NCBI GenBank assembly: GCA_000432015.1
Contig: HF985366.1
Span: forward strand, 1 to 7,769
Direction: 5' to 3'
Length of the DNA: 7,769 nucleotides
DNA from: Clostridium sp. CAG:1024
Lineage (GTDB): Bacteria > Bacillota > Clostridia > Christensenellales > CAG-138
Within the stretch, counting starts at the first letter, position 1. Each line of letters opens with the position of its first letter. Of this stretch, positions 1-6,907 are shown one piece after another. The position numbers were made by a program, and so were the translations under genes. The notes under the pieces are model-generated. The model searched no databases and was not told the DNA's origin. It saw nothing but the letters and a program-made list of their open reading frames with translations.

Positions 1-280
1 TTTGTTAGTATAGCGCAGGTGGCCCTCCTTGACAACGTAATCTTATGTCCTGTTTTTTCGAATTTTGTCAATTATTTCTGTTTATGTCCGTTTATTTTTA
101 ATTGTCCTCTCGTTTTTCTCTGATTCTTTTGTTTTCGTCGTATTTCTATTTTTTGCCCTACTTTTCTCAAAATTCTTTTGCTGCTATGCGGATTTTTCTG
201 TTTTTCCCCGCGTTTGCTTTTCCCCTTTTTTCTCCTGTTTTCTTCCGGGCAGAACGCGCTTTTCCTGCCCCATGCTCCTC
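1..280. other. T-rich gene-free region, possible end of a mobile element
   Basis: No convincing gene is present. The open frames here are low-complexity Phe/Leu/Ser strings with no ribosome binding site. The plus strand is strongly pyrimidine-rich and much more A+T-rich than the genes to the right, so the composition changes sharply near position 280. Within 43-107 the word TTATGTCC occurs twice (43-50 and 82-89) and TTGTC(A/C) twice (65-70 and 102-107), giving GTC(C/A) words every 18-20 bp. TTGACAA at 29-35 is the inverse of TTGTCAA at 65-71. Regularly spaced short repeats of this kind are seen at the ends of some insertion sequences (IS21-like elements, for example), but no transposase is visible, so this is only a suggestion. 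Confidence 0.4.
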
Positions 281-282
281 CG

Positions 283-310
283 TTTACAAAAACAGGCCCC
301 TTTGGGGCCT
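283..310 (-). terminator. Intrinsic terminator after the CotH gene
   Basis: Read on the minus strand, a perfect 7-bp stem AGGCCCC/GGGGCCT with an AAA loop (294-310) is followed directly by GTTTTTGT (down to about 286). This is a canonical rho-independent terminator. It lies about 40 nt after the stop codon of the CotH-kinase lipoprotein gene and would end the GNAT-CotH transcript. The other orientation has only a weak T run, so it is unlikely to act efficiently both ways. Confidence 0.88.
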
Positions 311-351
311 TGTTTCCTTACAGCGCGGTGAGCCGCGTTTTCAAATCGCGT

Positions 352-3234
352 TCACGCCCCGTATTTTTCCAGCAGCGCCTGCAGCTCCTCTTCTTCGATA
401 CCGAAATACGTTTCGAGCTGCCGACAGATCTCCGCCCGCCTGCCGTTCAGCACCGAGCGCATCTGCCGCACGGAGCTGCGCCACCTTTCCATGCTCTTGG
501 GCCATCCGAATCTCTCGATCTGCCTCGGCAGCTCCCTTTCCAACTCCTCCAGCATCTCGTCCAGCACGGCATTCATCCGTTCCTCCGTGAAATGCGTCGC
601 CAACAGCTCCGCATACCGTTCCACAAAGTATGCGCGCCACGCCTCGTTCTGCCGCATCGCCGCGTTGAACGCCATGCCCGCCAGCTTGCTGCTGCCCGTC
701 TTGAAATACTTGCTCAGATTTTTCTTGTTATCCGCATGCTCCATGAGCGCCATATCGTTATCGTAATAGATACAGCGCAGCTTGCCGCCGGACGTGCTCC
801 AGTACCGCTGGTTATAGAAATCCGTGTCCGAAAAGAACGTCTTCAGGATCAGCTGGTCCGTGAAGCTCGCGATGTCGATCCTCTCCGCGAGCGCAGCATA
901 GCCCTCCTCCGTGCGAAAGTCCCCTCTCTTTGCAAGCTGCAGGGCCGCCCGATAGGTTTCCCCGCTGCCCGCCAGAGCGCCCTTCAGCCGGTCTGCGACC
1001 TCGATCGTGTCCTTCTCCGCGCCCGCGCGCGCCGCAAGCCAGTCCTCGTTCATCTGCTCCGTCAGATAGTATATGCCCTGATACTGCGCGTTACGGTAGA
1101 CAGTGACAAGACGCGTCCTTGCCGCTTCGACGTTCAGTCCCTGCGCCATGCGCGAGCAGAACGCATCCCGCACGCGCGTTAAGCCGCCCTCCTGTCCACT
1201 GTTTCTCAGTGTGAATGCGGACACGGTGTCAAAGCCGCCGCCGAACAGAGGATATGCGGCCTCGCCCTGCCCGTAGGCCGCGCGAAGGTGACACGTCAGC
1301 GATTTCTGCGGATAGGCCGTTGATGACGACTTGTTTCCCTTGATGCGCATGTCCGCGACAAACGCCGTCCCGAGCGTGCCGTCCGCCTCATAGAAGGCGA
1401 TCCGCACGGGATACTCCGGGCGAATCGACAGATACGATTCCTCGAAGATCGCACGGATCTCGCTCGGCGCGCCCGTCACGCAGATCACGGGAACGGTGTG
1501 CGGCTCAACAAACAGATAGGTGCGCGACAGCTCGTCGCTCACGAGCGCGCCCGTGCGGCAGGCAACTGCGCGAAGCGCCGTGCTTTTCTCGATCGCGATG
1601 GGCTCCGTATAGAGCGGCGACGCGTCCCCCGGTTTGCTGCCGTCCAGCGTATAACGGATCTCCGCTTCCGCATCGCGGCAGGTCAGAGTCAGCAAAAACG
1701 GCTTCTCATGGTACAGCCCGTTCTCGGATGCGATCGGTGCGGGCGGCGCGGCGTGCAGTGCTTCCGCGTTCTTGCCGCCCGGCGTTTCCCTTGTGAAATA
1801 TGCCCTCTGCGCTCCGGCGTCCGCAGGCCGTCCCGACGTCACCCCCGCATGCAGCGCCCCCGTCGAAAACACGTCGCACAGCCTTCCCTTCGTGTCGGTT
1901 AGCAGCAGCGTTTCGCCCGAGGCCGACAGGTGAAACGGCGCGTCGTCCCCGAGCGATATGACCCGGTACGCGCCCGGTTCGATCGTGCCGGAAAGCGGCA
2001 GTCTCGGGCCGTCCGGATCGTCCCGCAGCGACCAGTCCGTGAGCTCCACGCGCTCCGTTCCGCCGTTTCGCAGCTCGATCCAGTCCGCCTTGCCGCTCTT
2101 TGGCGCGTTCACCGCACAGACCTCGGAGATATACACACCGTCTGCATCAAAAAAACCGACCCCGTCGGTTGTCGAAAACGACTTTGCGTTTTCGCCTCCG
2201 GGCGTCGGCAGACCGTAATAGCAGAGCGAGCCGTCCTGCGCTCTGCCGATGGATACATTCTCGGGAATGCCCGTGCCGAAGACGATGCTGTCCGTCCGAC
2301 CCGCCGCCGCGTCCGTCAGGAGCAGCATGCCGTCCTTTTCGGACAGGCGGAAATTCGTATGCAGCTCTGCATCCGTGCGGTCTTTTCCCGACAGGAACAC
2401 GACAAGGTATTCGCCCGGCCCGATCGGCACATCCGGAAACGCCCAGCGGTACGGCTCGTCCGCTTTGTCGGACAGATAATAGCCCGCAAGCGACAGCTCG
2501 TTCTCCGTGCCGTTGTACAGCTCGACCCACGCGCCGCGGTCGCCGTCCTCGTCCGCCGCGGAATAGCGGTTTCTGAGCAGGATCTCGTTGATGCGTACGG
2601 GGTCCCCCGCCTCCATGGCCGGCAGGGGCGTGCTCTCACGCTCGTTTCTCACGCGCTTTGCCTCGTCAAGCGACGAAAGGATCGCTGCGTCGTCGTTCGG
2701 CTCTCCGGGCGTCGGCACGCCGCAGTACCCGTAGTCGCCGTCGGTCTTTCGCGCATACGAAACGTCCGCGGCAAGCGCGGGCAGCGTCAGCGTCTGTATG
2801 GTCGTGCGATCCGGTGCGGTCAGGCAGAGCGTCTCGCCGTCCTTGGACAGGGCAAAGCCCGTGCAGCGTCTTGCAAACGGCGCATGCAGGCTCTCCACCT
2901 GTTTTGCATATACGACGATCGTCTGTCCCGGTTCAAGCGTTTCCTTCCCGAAAATGTATTTCCCGGGCTCTGTCGTGCGATCCGACAGGCCATATCCCTC
3001 AAGCTCCAGCGCAGTGTCGCCGATATTTTGCAGCTCGATCCAATCCGGCGCGCCGAGCGCGTCGACCGGCAGCGACTCGCGGTTGCTGCTCACGACCTCG
3101 GAGATAACGAGCGCGGGAAGCTCCCGCCGCGCGGCTGCGGGACTTGCGCCGCATGACGAGAACAGCAACGCTGCCGCCAGCCCCGCAAGGATCAAGACCG
3201 TGCCTCCGACCTTCCGTCCACCCGGTTTCGTCAT
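352..3234 (-). CDS. Secreted CotH-kinase-family lipoprotein with three lamin-tail domains
   Basis: The protein has 960 residues. It opens with a basic N-terminus, a hydrophobic stretch (12-25) and a lipobox-like FSSC with Cys28, so it is probably exported and lipid-anchored. Three lamin-tail (LTD) repeats follow, at about 41-160, 212-333 and 367-462. Each has an (I/V)(S/N)E(V/I) strand, a D/A-W-(I/V)-EL-x-N core and a later TPG(E/G)xN segment (175-180, 344-349, 484-489). A chitobiase/hexosaminidase C-terminal-type beta-sandwich (about 500-575) has RYTLDGSKP at its core. The CotH kinase domain spans about 580-905, with RIKGNKSSS at 630-638, Lys644, GIYYLTEQ at 720-727 and YDND at 824-827, whose Asp residues are plausible metal ligands. 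The C-terminal 100 residues are helical and charged. CotH of Bacillus phosphorylates spore-coat proteins; the substrate here is unknown. The start codon overlaps the GNAT stop (ATGA). A cell-surface phosphorylation or wall-binding role is inferred, not shown. Confidence 0.9.
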   Translation of the reverse strand: MTKPGGRKVGGTVLILAGLAAALLFSSCGASPAAARRELPALVISEVVSSNRESLPVDALGAPDWIELQNIGDTALELEGYGLSDRTTEPGKYIFGKETLEPGQTIVVYAKQVESLHAPFARRCTGFALSKDGETLCLTAPDRTTIQTLTLPALAADVSYARKTDGDYGYCGVPTPGEPNDDAAILSSLDEAKRVRNERESTPLPAMEAGDPVRINEILLRNRYSAADEDGDRGAWVELYNGTENELSLAGYYLSDKADEPYRWAFPDVPIGPGEYLVVFLSGKDRTDAELHTNFRLSEKDGMLLLTDAAAGRTDSIVFGTGIPENVSIGRAQDGSLCYYGLPTPGGENAKSFSTTDGVGFFDADGVYISEVCAVNAPKSGKADWIELRNGGTERVELTDWSLRDDPDGPRLPLSGTIEPGAYRVISLGDDAPFHLSASGETLLLTDTKGRLCDVFSTGALHAGVTSGRPADAGAQRAYFTRETPGGKNAEALHAAPPAPIASENGLYHEKPFLLTLTCRDAEAEIRYTLDGSKPGDASPLYTEPIAIEKSTALRAVACRTGALVSDELSRTYLFVEPHTVPVICVTGAPSEIRAIFEESYLSIRPEYPVRIAFYEADGTLGTAFVADMRIKGNKSSSTAYPQKSLTCHLRAAYGQGEAAYPLFGGGFDTVSAFTLRNSGQEGGLTRVRDAFCSRMAQGLNVEAARTRLVTVYRNAQYQGIYYLTEQMNEDWLAARAGAEKDTIEVADRLKGALAGSGETYRAALQLAKRGDFRTEEGYAALAERIDIASFTDQLILKTFFSDTDFYNQRYWSTSGGKLRCIYYDNDMALMEHADNKKNLSKYFKTGSSKLAGMAFNAAMRQNEAWRAYFVERYAELLATHFTEERMNAVLDEMLEELERELPRQIERFGWPKSMERWRSSVRQMRSVLNGRRAEICRQLETYFGIEEEELQALLEKYGA

Positions 3235-3722
3235 GCCTTTATCGAGCCTCCTTTGGTTTCACCGGCCCCTGTCTCCGCCGCATAGATGCGCGAGGACTCT
3301 CCCCAGGGATGGTAGCCGGTGCCGATGTGCGTAAAGCCGTAGCGCTCGTAGTAGCCGATGTGATCGGTGCAGAGGTATACATGGGAAAAGCCCGCGTTCG
3401 CCGCGTCCCGCTTTGCGCGTTCGAGCAGCAGCGCGCCATAGCCGTGGCCTCGCATGTCCTCCTCGACATACAGTGCGCAGCACCACGGATACAGATCCAT
3501 GCGGCTGATAAAATCGTTTGTGATAAGACCGGCGCAGCCCGCGATCCGCTCATTGTCATCCGTCAAAAGGTACCATTCCGGCAGGGGGTTGTCCGAGGCC
3601 AGGCTGCTTACGATGCAGTCCTCGTAAACCATGCGGCTGTTCTCGTTCGCCCACTTGGCCTGGAAATACTCGATAAACGTCCGGCAGAGCTCCGGCCGTT
3701 CGCGCGCGGATAGGATCTTCAT
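3231..3722 (-). CDS. GNAT family N-acetyltransferase
   Basis: The protein has 163 residues, a normal length for a single-domain GCN5-related acetyltransferase. Acetyl-CoA binding motif A is clear: strand CALYVEED (82-89) followed by the pyrophosphate loop R91-G-H-G-Y-G96 and helix ALLLERAKRDA. The C-terminal part carries CTDHIGYYERYGF, the typical beta-strand, Tyr-Tyr and GF segment of the fold. Two Trp residues and NDFISRMDLYPW (69-80) mark a subfamily widespread in Clostridia whose substrate is not known to me. The ATG at 3722 is preceded by AAGGGGG (3729-3735) with 6 nt spacing. The gene overlaps the CotH-kinase gene by 4 bp and starts 79 bp after lysS, beyond a hairpin, so it probably heads its own two-gene unit. 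No signal peptide is seen, so it should be cytoplasmic. Confidence 0.9.
   Translation of the reverse strand: MKILSARERPELCRTFIEYFQAKWANENSRMVYEDCIVSSLASDNPLPEWYLLTDDNERIAGCAGLITNDFISRMDLYPWCCALYVEEDMRGHGYGALLLERAKRDAANAGFSHVYLCTDHIGYYERYGFTHIGTGYHPWGESSRIYAAETGAGETKGGSIKA
3247..3254 (-). promoter_or_regulatory. Ribosome binding site of the CotH gene, inside the GNAT gene
   Basis: AAAGGAGG on the minus strand lies within the last codons of the acetyltransferase gene, 12 nt before the ATG at 3234. The match is near perfect but the spacing is longer than the usual 6-9 nt. It supports this start and suggests that translation is coupled to the upstream gene through the ATGA overlap. Confidence 0.7.
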
Positions 3723-3740
3723 GTTCGTCCCCCTTCCGGG

Positions 3741-3749
3741 TCTATAACA
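3741..3749 (-). promoter_or_regulatory. Possible extended -10 promoter for the GNAT-CotH unit
   Basis: On the minus strand TG-T-TATAGA (3749-3741) fits an extended -10 element and lies 18 nt before the GNAT start codon. This would give a very short leader. No good -35 box is found 17 bp upstream, because that stretch is the G+C-rich hairpin after lysS. The call rests on the -10 alone. Confidence 0.3.
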
Positions 3750-3781
3750 GCGCCCCGAGACAGCCGTGATCGCCGGGGCGC
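3750..3781 (-). terminator. Hairpin after lysS, possible weak terminator
   Basis: A perfect 8-bp stem GCGCCCCG (3750-3757) pairs with CGGGGCGC (3774-3781) around a 16-nt loop, 20 nt after the lysS stop codon. On the minus strand it is followed by TGTTATAG rather than a true T run, so termination may be partial. Its position between lysS and the GNAT gene suits a transcript boundary. Confidence 0.45.
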
Positions 3782-3801
3782 ATGCGTTTACAGTATGCGG
3801 A

Positions 3802-5304
3802 TTATTTGATGGGCTTCATTGTCGGGAACAGCAGCACGTCGCGAATCGAGGACTCGTCCGTAAGAAGCATGACAAGGCGATCGACACCGATGCCGATGCC
3901 GCCCGTCGGGGGCATGCCGTATTCGAGCGCGAGACAGAAATCCTCGTCGATCATCATGGCTTCGTCGTCGCCCTTCTGCCGTTCGAGCGCCTGCTGCACA
4001 AAGCGGTTGCGCTGATCGATGGGGTCGTTCAGCTCGGAGAACGCGTTTGCATATTCATGGTTCGCAATGAACAGCTCAAAGCGCTCCGTGATCTCCGGGT
4101 GTCCCGGCTTGCGTTTGGACAGCGGCGAGATCTCGACCGGATAGTCGGTCACGAACGTCGGCTGCACGAGCTTATCCTCGACGAACGCGTCGAATGCCTC
4201 TGCAAGCAGCTTGCCGCGGGTCGCCGTCTTGTCCTTGATCTCAAGGCCGAGCGTCTTTGCCTTCTCGCGTGCTTCCTCGTCGCTCGAAAGCCCGTAGAAA
4301 TCCACGCCCGTGTACTGTTTGACCGCATCGTTCATCGTGACGCGTGCAAACGGGGGCGTGAGATCGATCTCCGTTCCCTGATAGGTGATCTTCGTCGTAC
4401 CGTTCACCGCCGTGCAGCAGTGCGAAATGAGCGACTCCGCAAGCTCCATCATGCCGTACAGATCCGTATAGGACTGGTATGCCTCGATCGTGGTGAATTC
4501 GGGGTTGTGCGTCGCGTCCATGCCCTCGTTGCGGAACAGACGGCCGATCTCATAGACGCGCTCGAGGCCGCCGACGATGCACTCCTTGAGGTGCAGCTCC
4601 GTGGCGATCCGCATATACATATCGATATCGAGCGTGTTATGGTGTGTGATGAACGGGCGCGCAGACGCGCCGCTCGCGGTCGTGTTGAGCACGGGTGTTT
4701 CCACCTCAATAAAGCCGCGGCCGTCCATGAACCGGCGGATCTCCGCGATGATCCTGCTGCGCTTTTTGAACGTGTCGCGCACCTCGGGGTTCACGATGAG
4801 ATCGACAAAGCGCTGGCGGTAGCGGAGCTCGGGGTCCTTGAGTCCGTGGAACTTCTCTGGCAGCGGGCGCAGCGATTTGGACAGCAGCCGGATCGCGGAC
4901 GCGTGGACGGAGGTCTCGCCCGTGCGCGTTTTGAACACGGTACCCGTGACGCCCACGATATCGCCGATATCAAACTGTTTGAACGCCGCATAGCTCTCTT
5001 CGCCGACGTCGTCGCGCTTGACATAGATTTGAATGTCGCCTTCGCCGTCGAGCACGTGTGCAAAGCTGGCCTTGCCCATGATGCGTTTCGACATCATGCG
5101 GCCCGCGATGCTCACCGTTTTGCCCTCGTAGGCTTCGTAGTCGTTCAAAATATCGGCGCTGTGCTCGGCCTGGTCAAAGGTCGTGATCTCATAAGGATCC
5201 GCGCCCGCCTGCTGCAAAGCGGCGAGCTTTTCCCTGCGGATCTGCAAAAGCTCGGAAAGCTCCTGCTCGGCCTGTTCCTGTGCCACGGGAGGCTGTTGTT
5301 CCAT
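3802..5304 (-). CDS. lysS: Lysyl-tRNA synthetase, class II
   Basis: The enzyme activates lysine with ATP and charges tRNA-Lys in the cytoplasm. The protein has 500 residues, the usual bacterial length. A helical N-terminus (about 10-35) leads into the anticodon-binding OB-fold (about 62-142, with TVSIAGRMMSKRIMGKASF). The class II catalytic core follows: motif 1 around 185-207 (FIEVETPVLN); the LysRS signature ARPFITHHN (215-223); motif 2 from ERVYEIGRLFRNEG to HNPEFT (248-271), with Arg258 and Glu260; and motif 3 GGIGIGVDRLVML (468-480), with Arg476. A start at the in-frame ATG 36 nt upstream (5340) would add 12 residues, but that ATG lies in the terminator tract, while the ATG at 5304 has AAGGAG 8 nt before it. 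The gene follows greA at 85 bp, with an intrinsic terminator between them. No T-box leader (UGGNACCGCG-like) is visible. Confidence 0.97.
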   Translation of the reverse strand: MEQQPPVAQEQAEQELSELLQIRREKLAALQQAGADPYEITTFDQAEHSADILNDYEAYEGKTVSIAGRMMSKRIMGKASFAHVLDGEGDIQIYVKRDDVGEESYAAFKQFDIGDIVGVTGTVFKTRTGETSVHASAIRLLSKSLRPLPEKFHGLKDPELRYRQRFVDLIVNPEVRDTFKKRSRIIAEIRRFMDGRGFIEVETPVLNTTASGASARPFITHHNTLDIDMYMRIATELHLKECIVGGLERVYEIGRLFRNEGMDATHNPEFTTIEAYQSYTDLYGMMELAESLISHCCTAVNGTTKITYQGTEIDLTPPFARVTMNDAVKQYTGVDFYGLSSDEEAREKAKTLGLEIKDKTATRGKLLAEAFDAFVEDKLVQPTFVTDYPVEISPLSKRKPGHPEITERFELFIANHEYANAFSELNDPIDQRNRFVQQALERQKGDDEAMMIDEDFCLALEYGMPPTGGIGIGVDRLVMLLTDESSIRDVLLFPTMKPIK

Positions 5305-5312
5305 GATGATTT

Positions 5313-5318
5313 CTCCTT
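5313..5318 (-). promoter_or_regulatory. Ribosome binding site deciding the lysS start
   Basis: AAGGAG on the minus strand, 8 nt before the ATG at 5304, fixes the lysS start at MEQQ. The alternative ATG at 5340 overlaps the T tract of the greA terminator and has no such site. Confidence 0.85.
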
Positions 5319-5333
5319 GTCGTTTGTTCCTCT

Positions 5334-5371
5334 TTAACAAAACGGGGCGTTTCTTTGTCCGAAAGCCCCGT
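5334..5371 (-). terminator. Intrinsic terminator between greA and lysS
   Basis: On the minus strand ACGGGGC (5371-5365) pairs with GCCCCGT (5348-5342). The stem is extended by TTTC/GAAA with one bulged base, and TTTTGTTAAA follows at once. The hairpin begins about 18 nt after the greA stop and its T tract ends only about 15 nt before the lysS ribosome binding site. There is no room for a promoter between it and lysS. lysS must therefore rely on read-through, on processing, or on this element acting as an attenuator. Confidence 0.8.
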
Positions 5372-5389
5372 CAGGATCCTTGGTTGCGC

Positions 5390-5860
5390 TTACTTCTTGA
5401 TCGCTTTGATGCGCAGCTTCATGAGACCGCCGGGCGTTTGCACTTCGACGATCTGTTTCAGCTTATGTCCGAGCAGCGCGCGGCCGACGGGCGATTCATT
5501 GGAGATGCGGCCGGCAGCCGGATCCGCCTCTGCGGAGCCGACGATGCGGAACGTCATTTCCATATTGGTCTCGGTATTCACAAGGTCGACCGTAGTGCCG
5601 ACGCTGACGGTCGTGGTATCGATGGAGTTTTCGTCGATGATCTTTGCATTTTTCAGCTCGTTTTCAAGCTGGATAATATCGTATTCGTTCTTTGCCTGCT
5701 CGTTCTTTGCGGCGTCGTACTCCGCATTCTCGGACAGGTCGCCGAAGGCGCGCGCGGTCTTCAGCATTTCCGCGATCTCGAGGCGGCGCGGTCCCTTCAG
5801 GTATTCCAGGCGTTCCTCGCGCTTTTTGATCTCCTCTGCGGTCAGCCAAATCTCTGCCAT
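5390..5860 (-). CDS. greA: Transcription elongation factor GreA
   Basis: GreA binds the secondary channel of RNA polymerase and stimulates cleavage of backtracked RNA, freeing stalled complexes. The 156 residues match the family length. The N-terminal coiled coil (about 8-75) carries the tip signature ARAFGDLSENAEYDAAK (36-52), with the two acidic residues Asp41 and Glu44 at the positions known to coordinate the catalytic metal in E. coli GreA. The C-terminal FKBP-like domain (about 80-156) includes RISNESPVGRALLG and VEVQTPGG. The start ATG at 5860 has AGGAGGG (5867-5873) 6 nt upstream. It lies 18 nt after the dus stop codon, which implies co-transcription with dus. A strong terminator follows the gene. 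GreB is a possible paralogue, but the spacing and the LSENAEYDAAK motif favour GreA. Confidence 0.97.
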   Translation of the reverse strand: MAEIWLTAEEIKKREERLEYLKGPRRLEIAEMLKTARAFGDLSENAEYDAAKNEQAKNEYDIIQLENELKNAKIIDENSIDTTTVSVGTTVDLVNTETNMEMTFRIVGSAEADPAAGRISNESPVGRALLGHKLKQIVEVQTPGGLMKLRIKAIKK

Positions 5861-5878
5861 GATGAGCCCTCCTATCTT

Positions 5879-6871
5879 CTATGCACGATGTGCTTTCCCA
5901 TTATATTCACGCTGTCGGCAGGTGTCAAGCAGTATTTCCGCCATTTCCTCGGCGCTTGCCGCCGCCTGAAGCCTTGTGCGGAGCTGCGCCGCGCCCCGAA
6001 CGCCCGCGAGGTAGCAGACGATGTGTTTTCGAAGCTCCAATACGCCCCGCTCGCCCTTATGGGAAACCGTGGCTCTTGCGTGCTCCGCCGCAGTCTCCAT
6101 GCGCTCCTGCCAGTCCGGCGGCGTATACGTCCGACCCGACAGTGCCGCACGGATCTCCTGAAACACCCAGGGATTTCCGAGCGCGCCCCGGCCGATCATG
6201 ATGCCGTCGCAGCCCGTTTCCCGCATGGCTCTCGCGCTTTCCGCGTCCTTGACGTCGCCGTTTCCGACGACGGGAATGCGGACCGCCGCTTTGACCGCCG
6301 CGATGGCCGCAAGATCGGCCTCGCCGCCGTACATGGCCTCGCGCGTTCTCCCGTGTACGGTGAGCATGGCCGCGCCGCACGCTTCAAGGCGCTTGGCGAA
6401 CGCAACGGCGTTTTCGCTATGCGCATCGTAGCCCTTGCGCATTTTGACCGTCACGGGAACGGGCACGCTCTTTGCCATGGCTTCCACGATCCGTCCGGCA
6501 AGCTCCGGCTCCTTCATCAACGCGCTGCCCTCGCCGTTGCCGGTGATCTTCGGTGCGGGGCAGCCCATATTGACGTCGATGGCAAGGATCGCGTCGCCAT
6601 ACGCCTGCACGAGCCGCTTTGCGGTATCCGCCATGATTGCCGGGTCTCTTCCGAACAGCTGCATCATGACGGGACGTTCTTCCTCCGCCGTTTCGAGCAG
6701 CTCACGGCTCTTGTCGCTGCCGTAATGCAGGCCCTTTGCGCTGACCATCTCCGTGACGGTGACGTCTGCGCCGTGACGTTTGCAGAGCGTGCGAAAGGAC
6801 ATGTCCGTAAAGCCCGCCATCGGTGCGAGCAGCAGGGGCATGTCCCATTGTTGATCTCGTAGTTGCAGCAA
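5879..6871 (-). CDS. dusB: tRNA-dihydrouridine synthase, DusB family
   Basis: This flavoenzyme reduces uridines of tRNA to dihydrouridine using FMN and NADPH. The 330 residues form the FMN-binding TIM barrel followed by a helical tRNA-binding domain (about 250-330). Visible motifs are LAPMAGFTD (15-23); NMGCP (101-105) with catalytic Cys104, then KITGNGEGSALM; TVKMR (141-145); HGRT (173-176); GNGDV (203-207); and IGRGALGNPW (226-235), which bind FMN or phosphate. The start is a TTG codon at 6871, with only a weak GGAA about 8 nt upstream. It places 20 residues up to the end of LAPMAG, the same as in related Dus proteins. The next ATG (6841) would remove the first strand. The gene follows the anchored protein by 36 nt and precedes greA by 18 nt, so it sits inside an operon. 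Which Dus subtype it is cannot be settled by eye, although DusB/NifR3-like fits best. Confidence 0.95.
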   Translation of the reverse strand: MLQLRDQQWDMPLLLAPMAGFTDMSFRTLCKRHGADVTVTEMVSAKGLHYGSDKSRELLETAEEERPVMMQLFGRDPAIMADTAKRLVQAYGDAILAIDVNMGCPAPKITGNGEGSALMKEPELAGRIVEAMAKSVPVPVTVKMRKGYDAHSENAVAFAKRLEACGAAMLTVHGRTREAMYGGEADLAAIAAVKAAVRIPVVGNGDVKDAESARAMRETGCDGIMIGRGALGNPWVFQEIRAALSGRTYTPPDWQERMETAAEHARATVSHKGERGVLELRKHIVCYLAGVRGAAQLRTRLQAAASAEEMAEILLDTCRQREYNGKAHRA

Positions 6872-6907
6872 AGCGTTCGTTCCGTTCTGTCGAATGCGCC
6901 GCGGGTG

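Noticed and set aside
29..56. TTGACA at 29-34 as a plus-strand -35 promoter box
   Set aside because: No -10 hexamer lies 16-18 bp downstream; the sequence there is CTGTTTTTT. There is also no gene to drive on that strand.
65..331. Small plus-strand frames of 88 codons and more in the T-rich left edge
   Set aside because: They are low-complexity Phe/Ser/Leu strings created by T-rich DNA, with no ribosome binding site, and they run through the terminator of the CotH gene.
1930..3156. Long plus-strand frames (408 codons and others) opposite the CotH-kinase gene
   Set aside because: The composition is Arg-rich and shadow-like, while the minus-strand frame shows a signal peptide and repeated domains.
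3766..5337. A 523-codon plus-strand open frame covering all of lysS
   Set aside because: It is the mirror of a gene with clear class II synthetase motifs. It is rich in Arg, His and Ala with no domain pattern and no ribosome binding site, as expected for antisense frames in G+C-rich genes.
5305..5340. A longer lysS starting at 5340
   Set aside because: This ATG lies beside the terminator tract without a ribosome binding site. The ATG at 5304 has AAGGAG at 8 nt and gives the family's usual length.
5305..5500. A T-box riboswitch in front of lysS
   Set aside because: A terminator is present, but the leader is very short and no UGGNACCGCG-like antiterminator or specifier stem is visible.
5303..6862. 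A 519-codon plus-strand open frame across greA and dusB
   Set aside because: It runs antisense to two confidently identified genes and across their intergenic gap, with no recognisable protein features.
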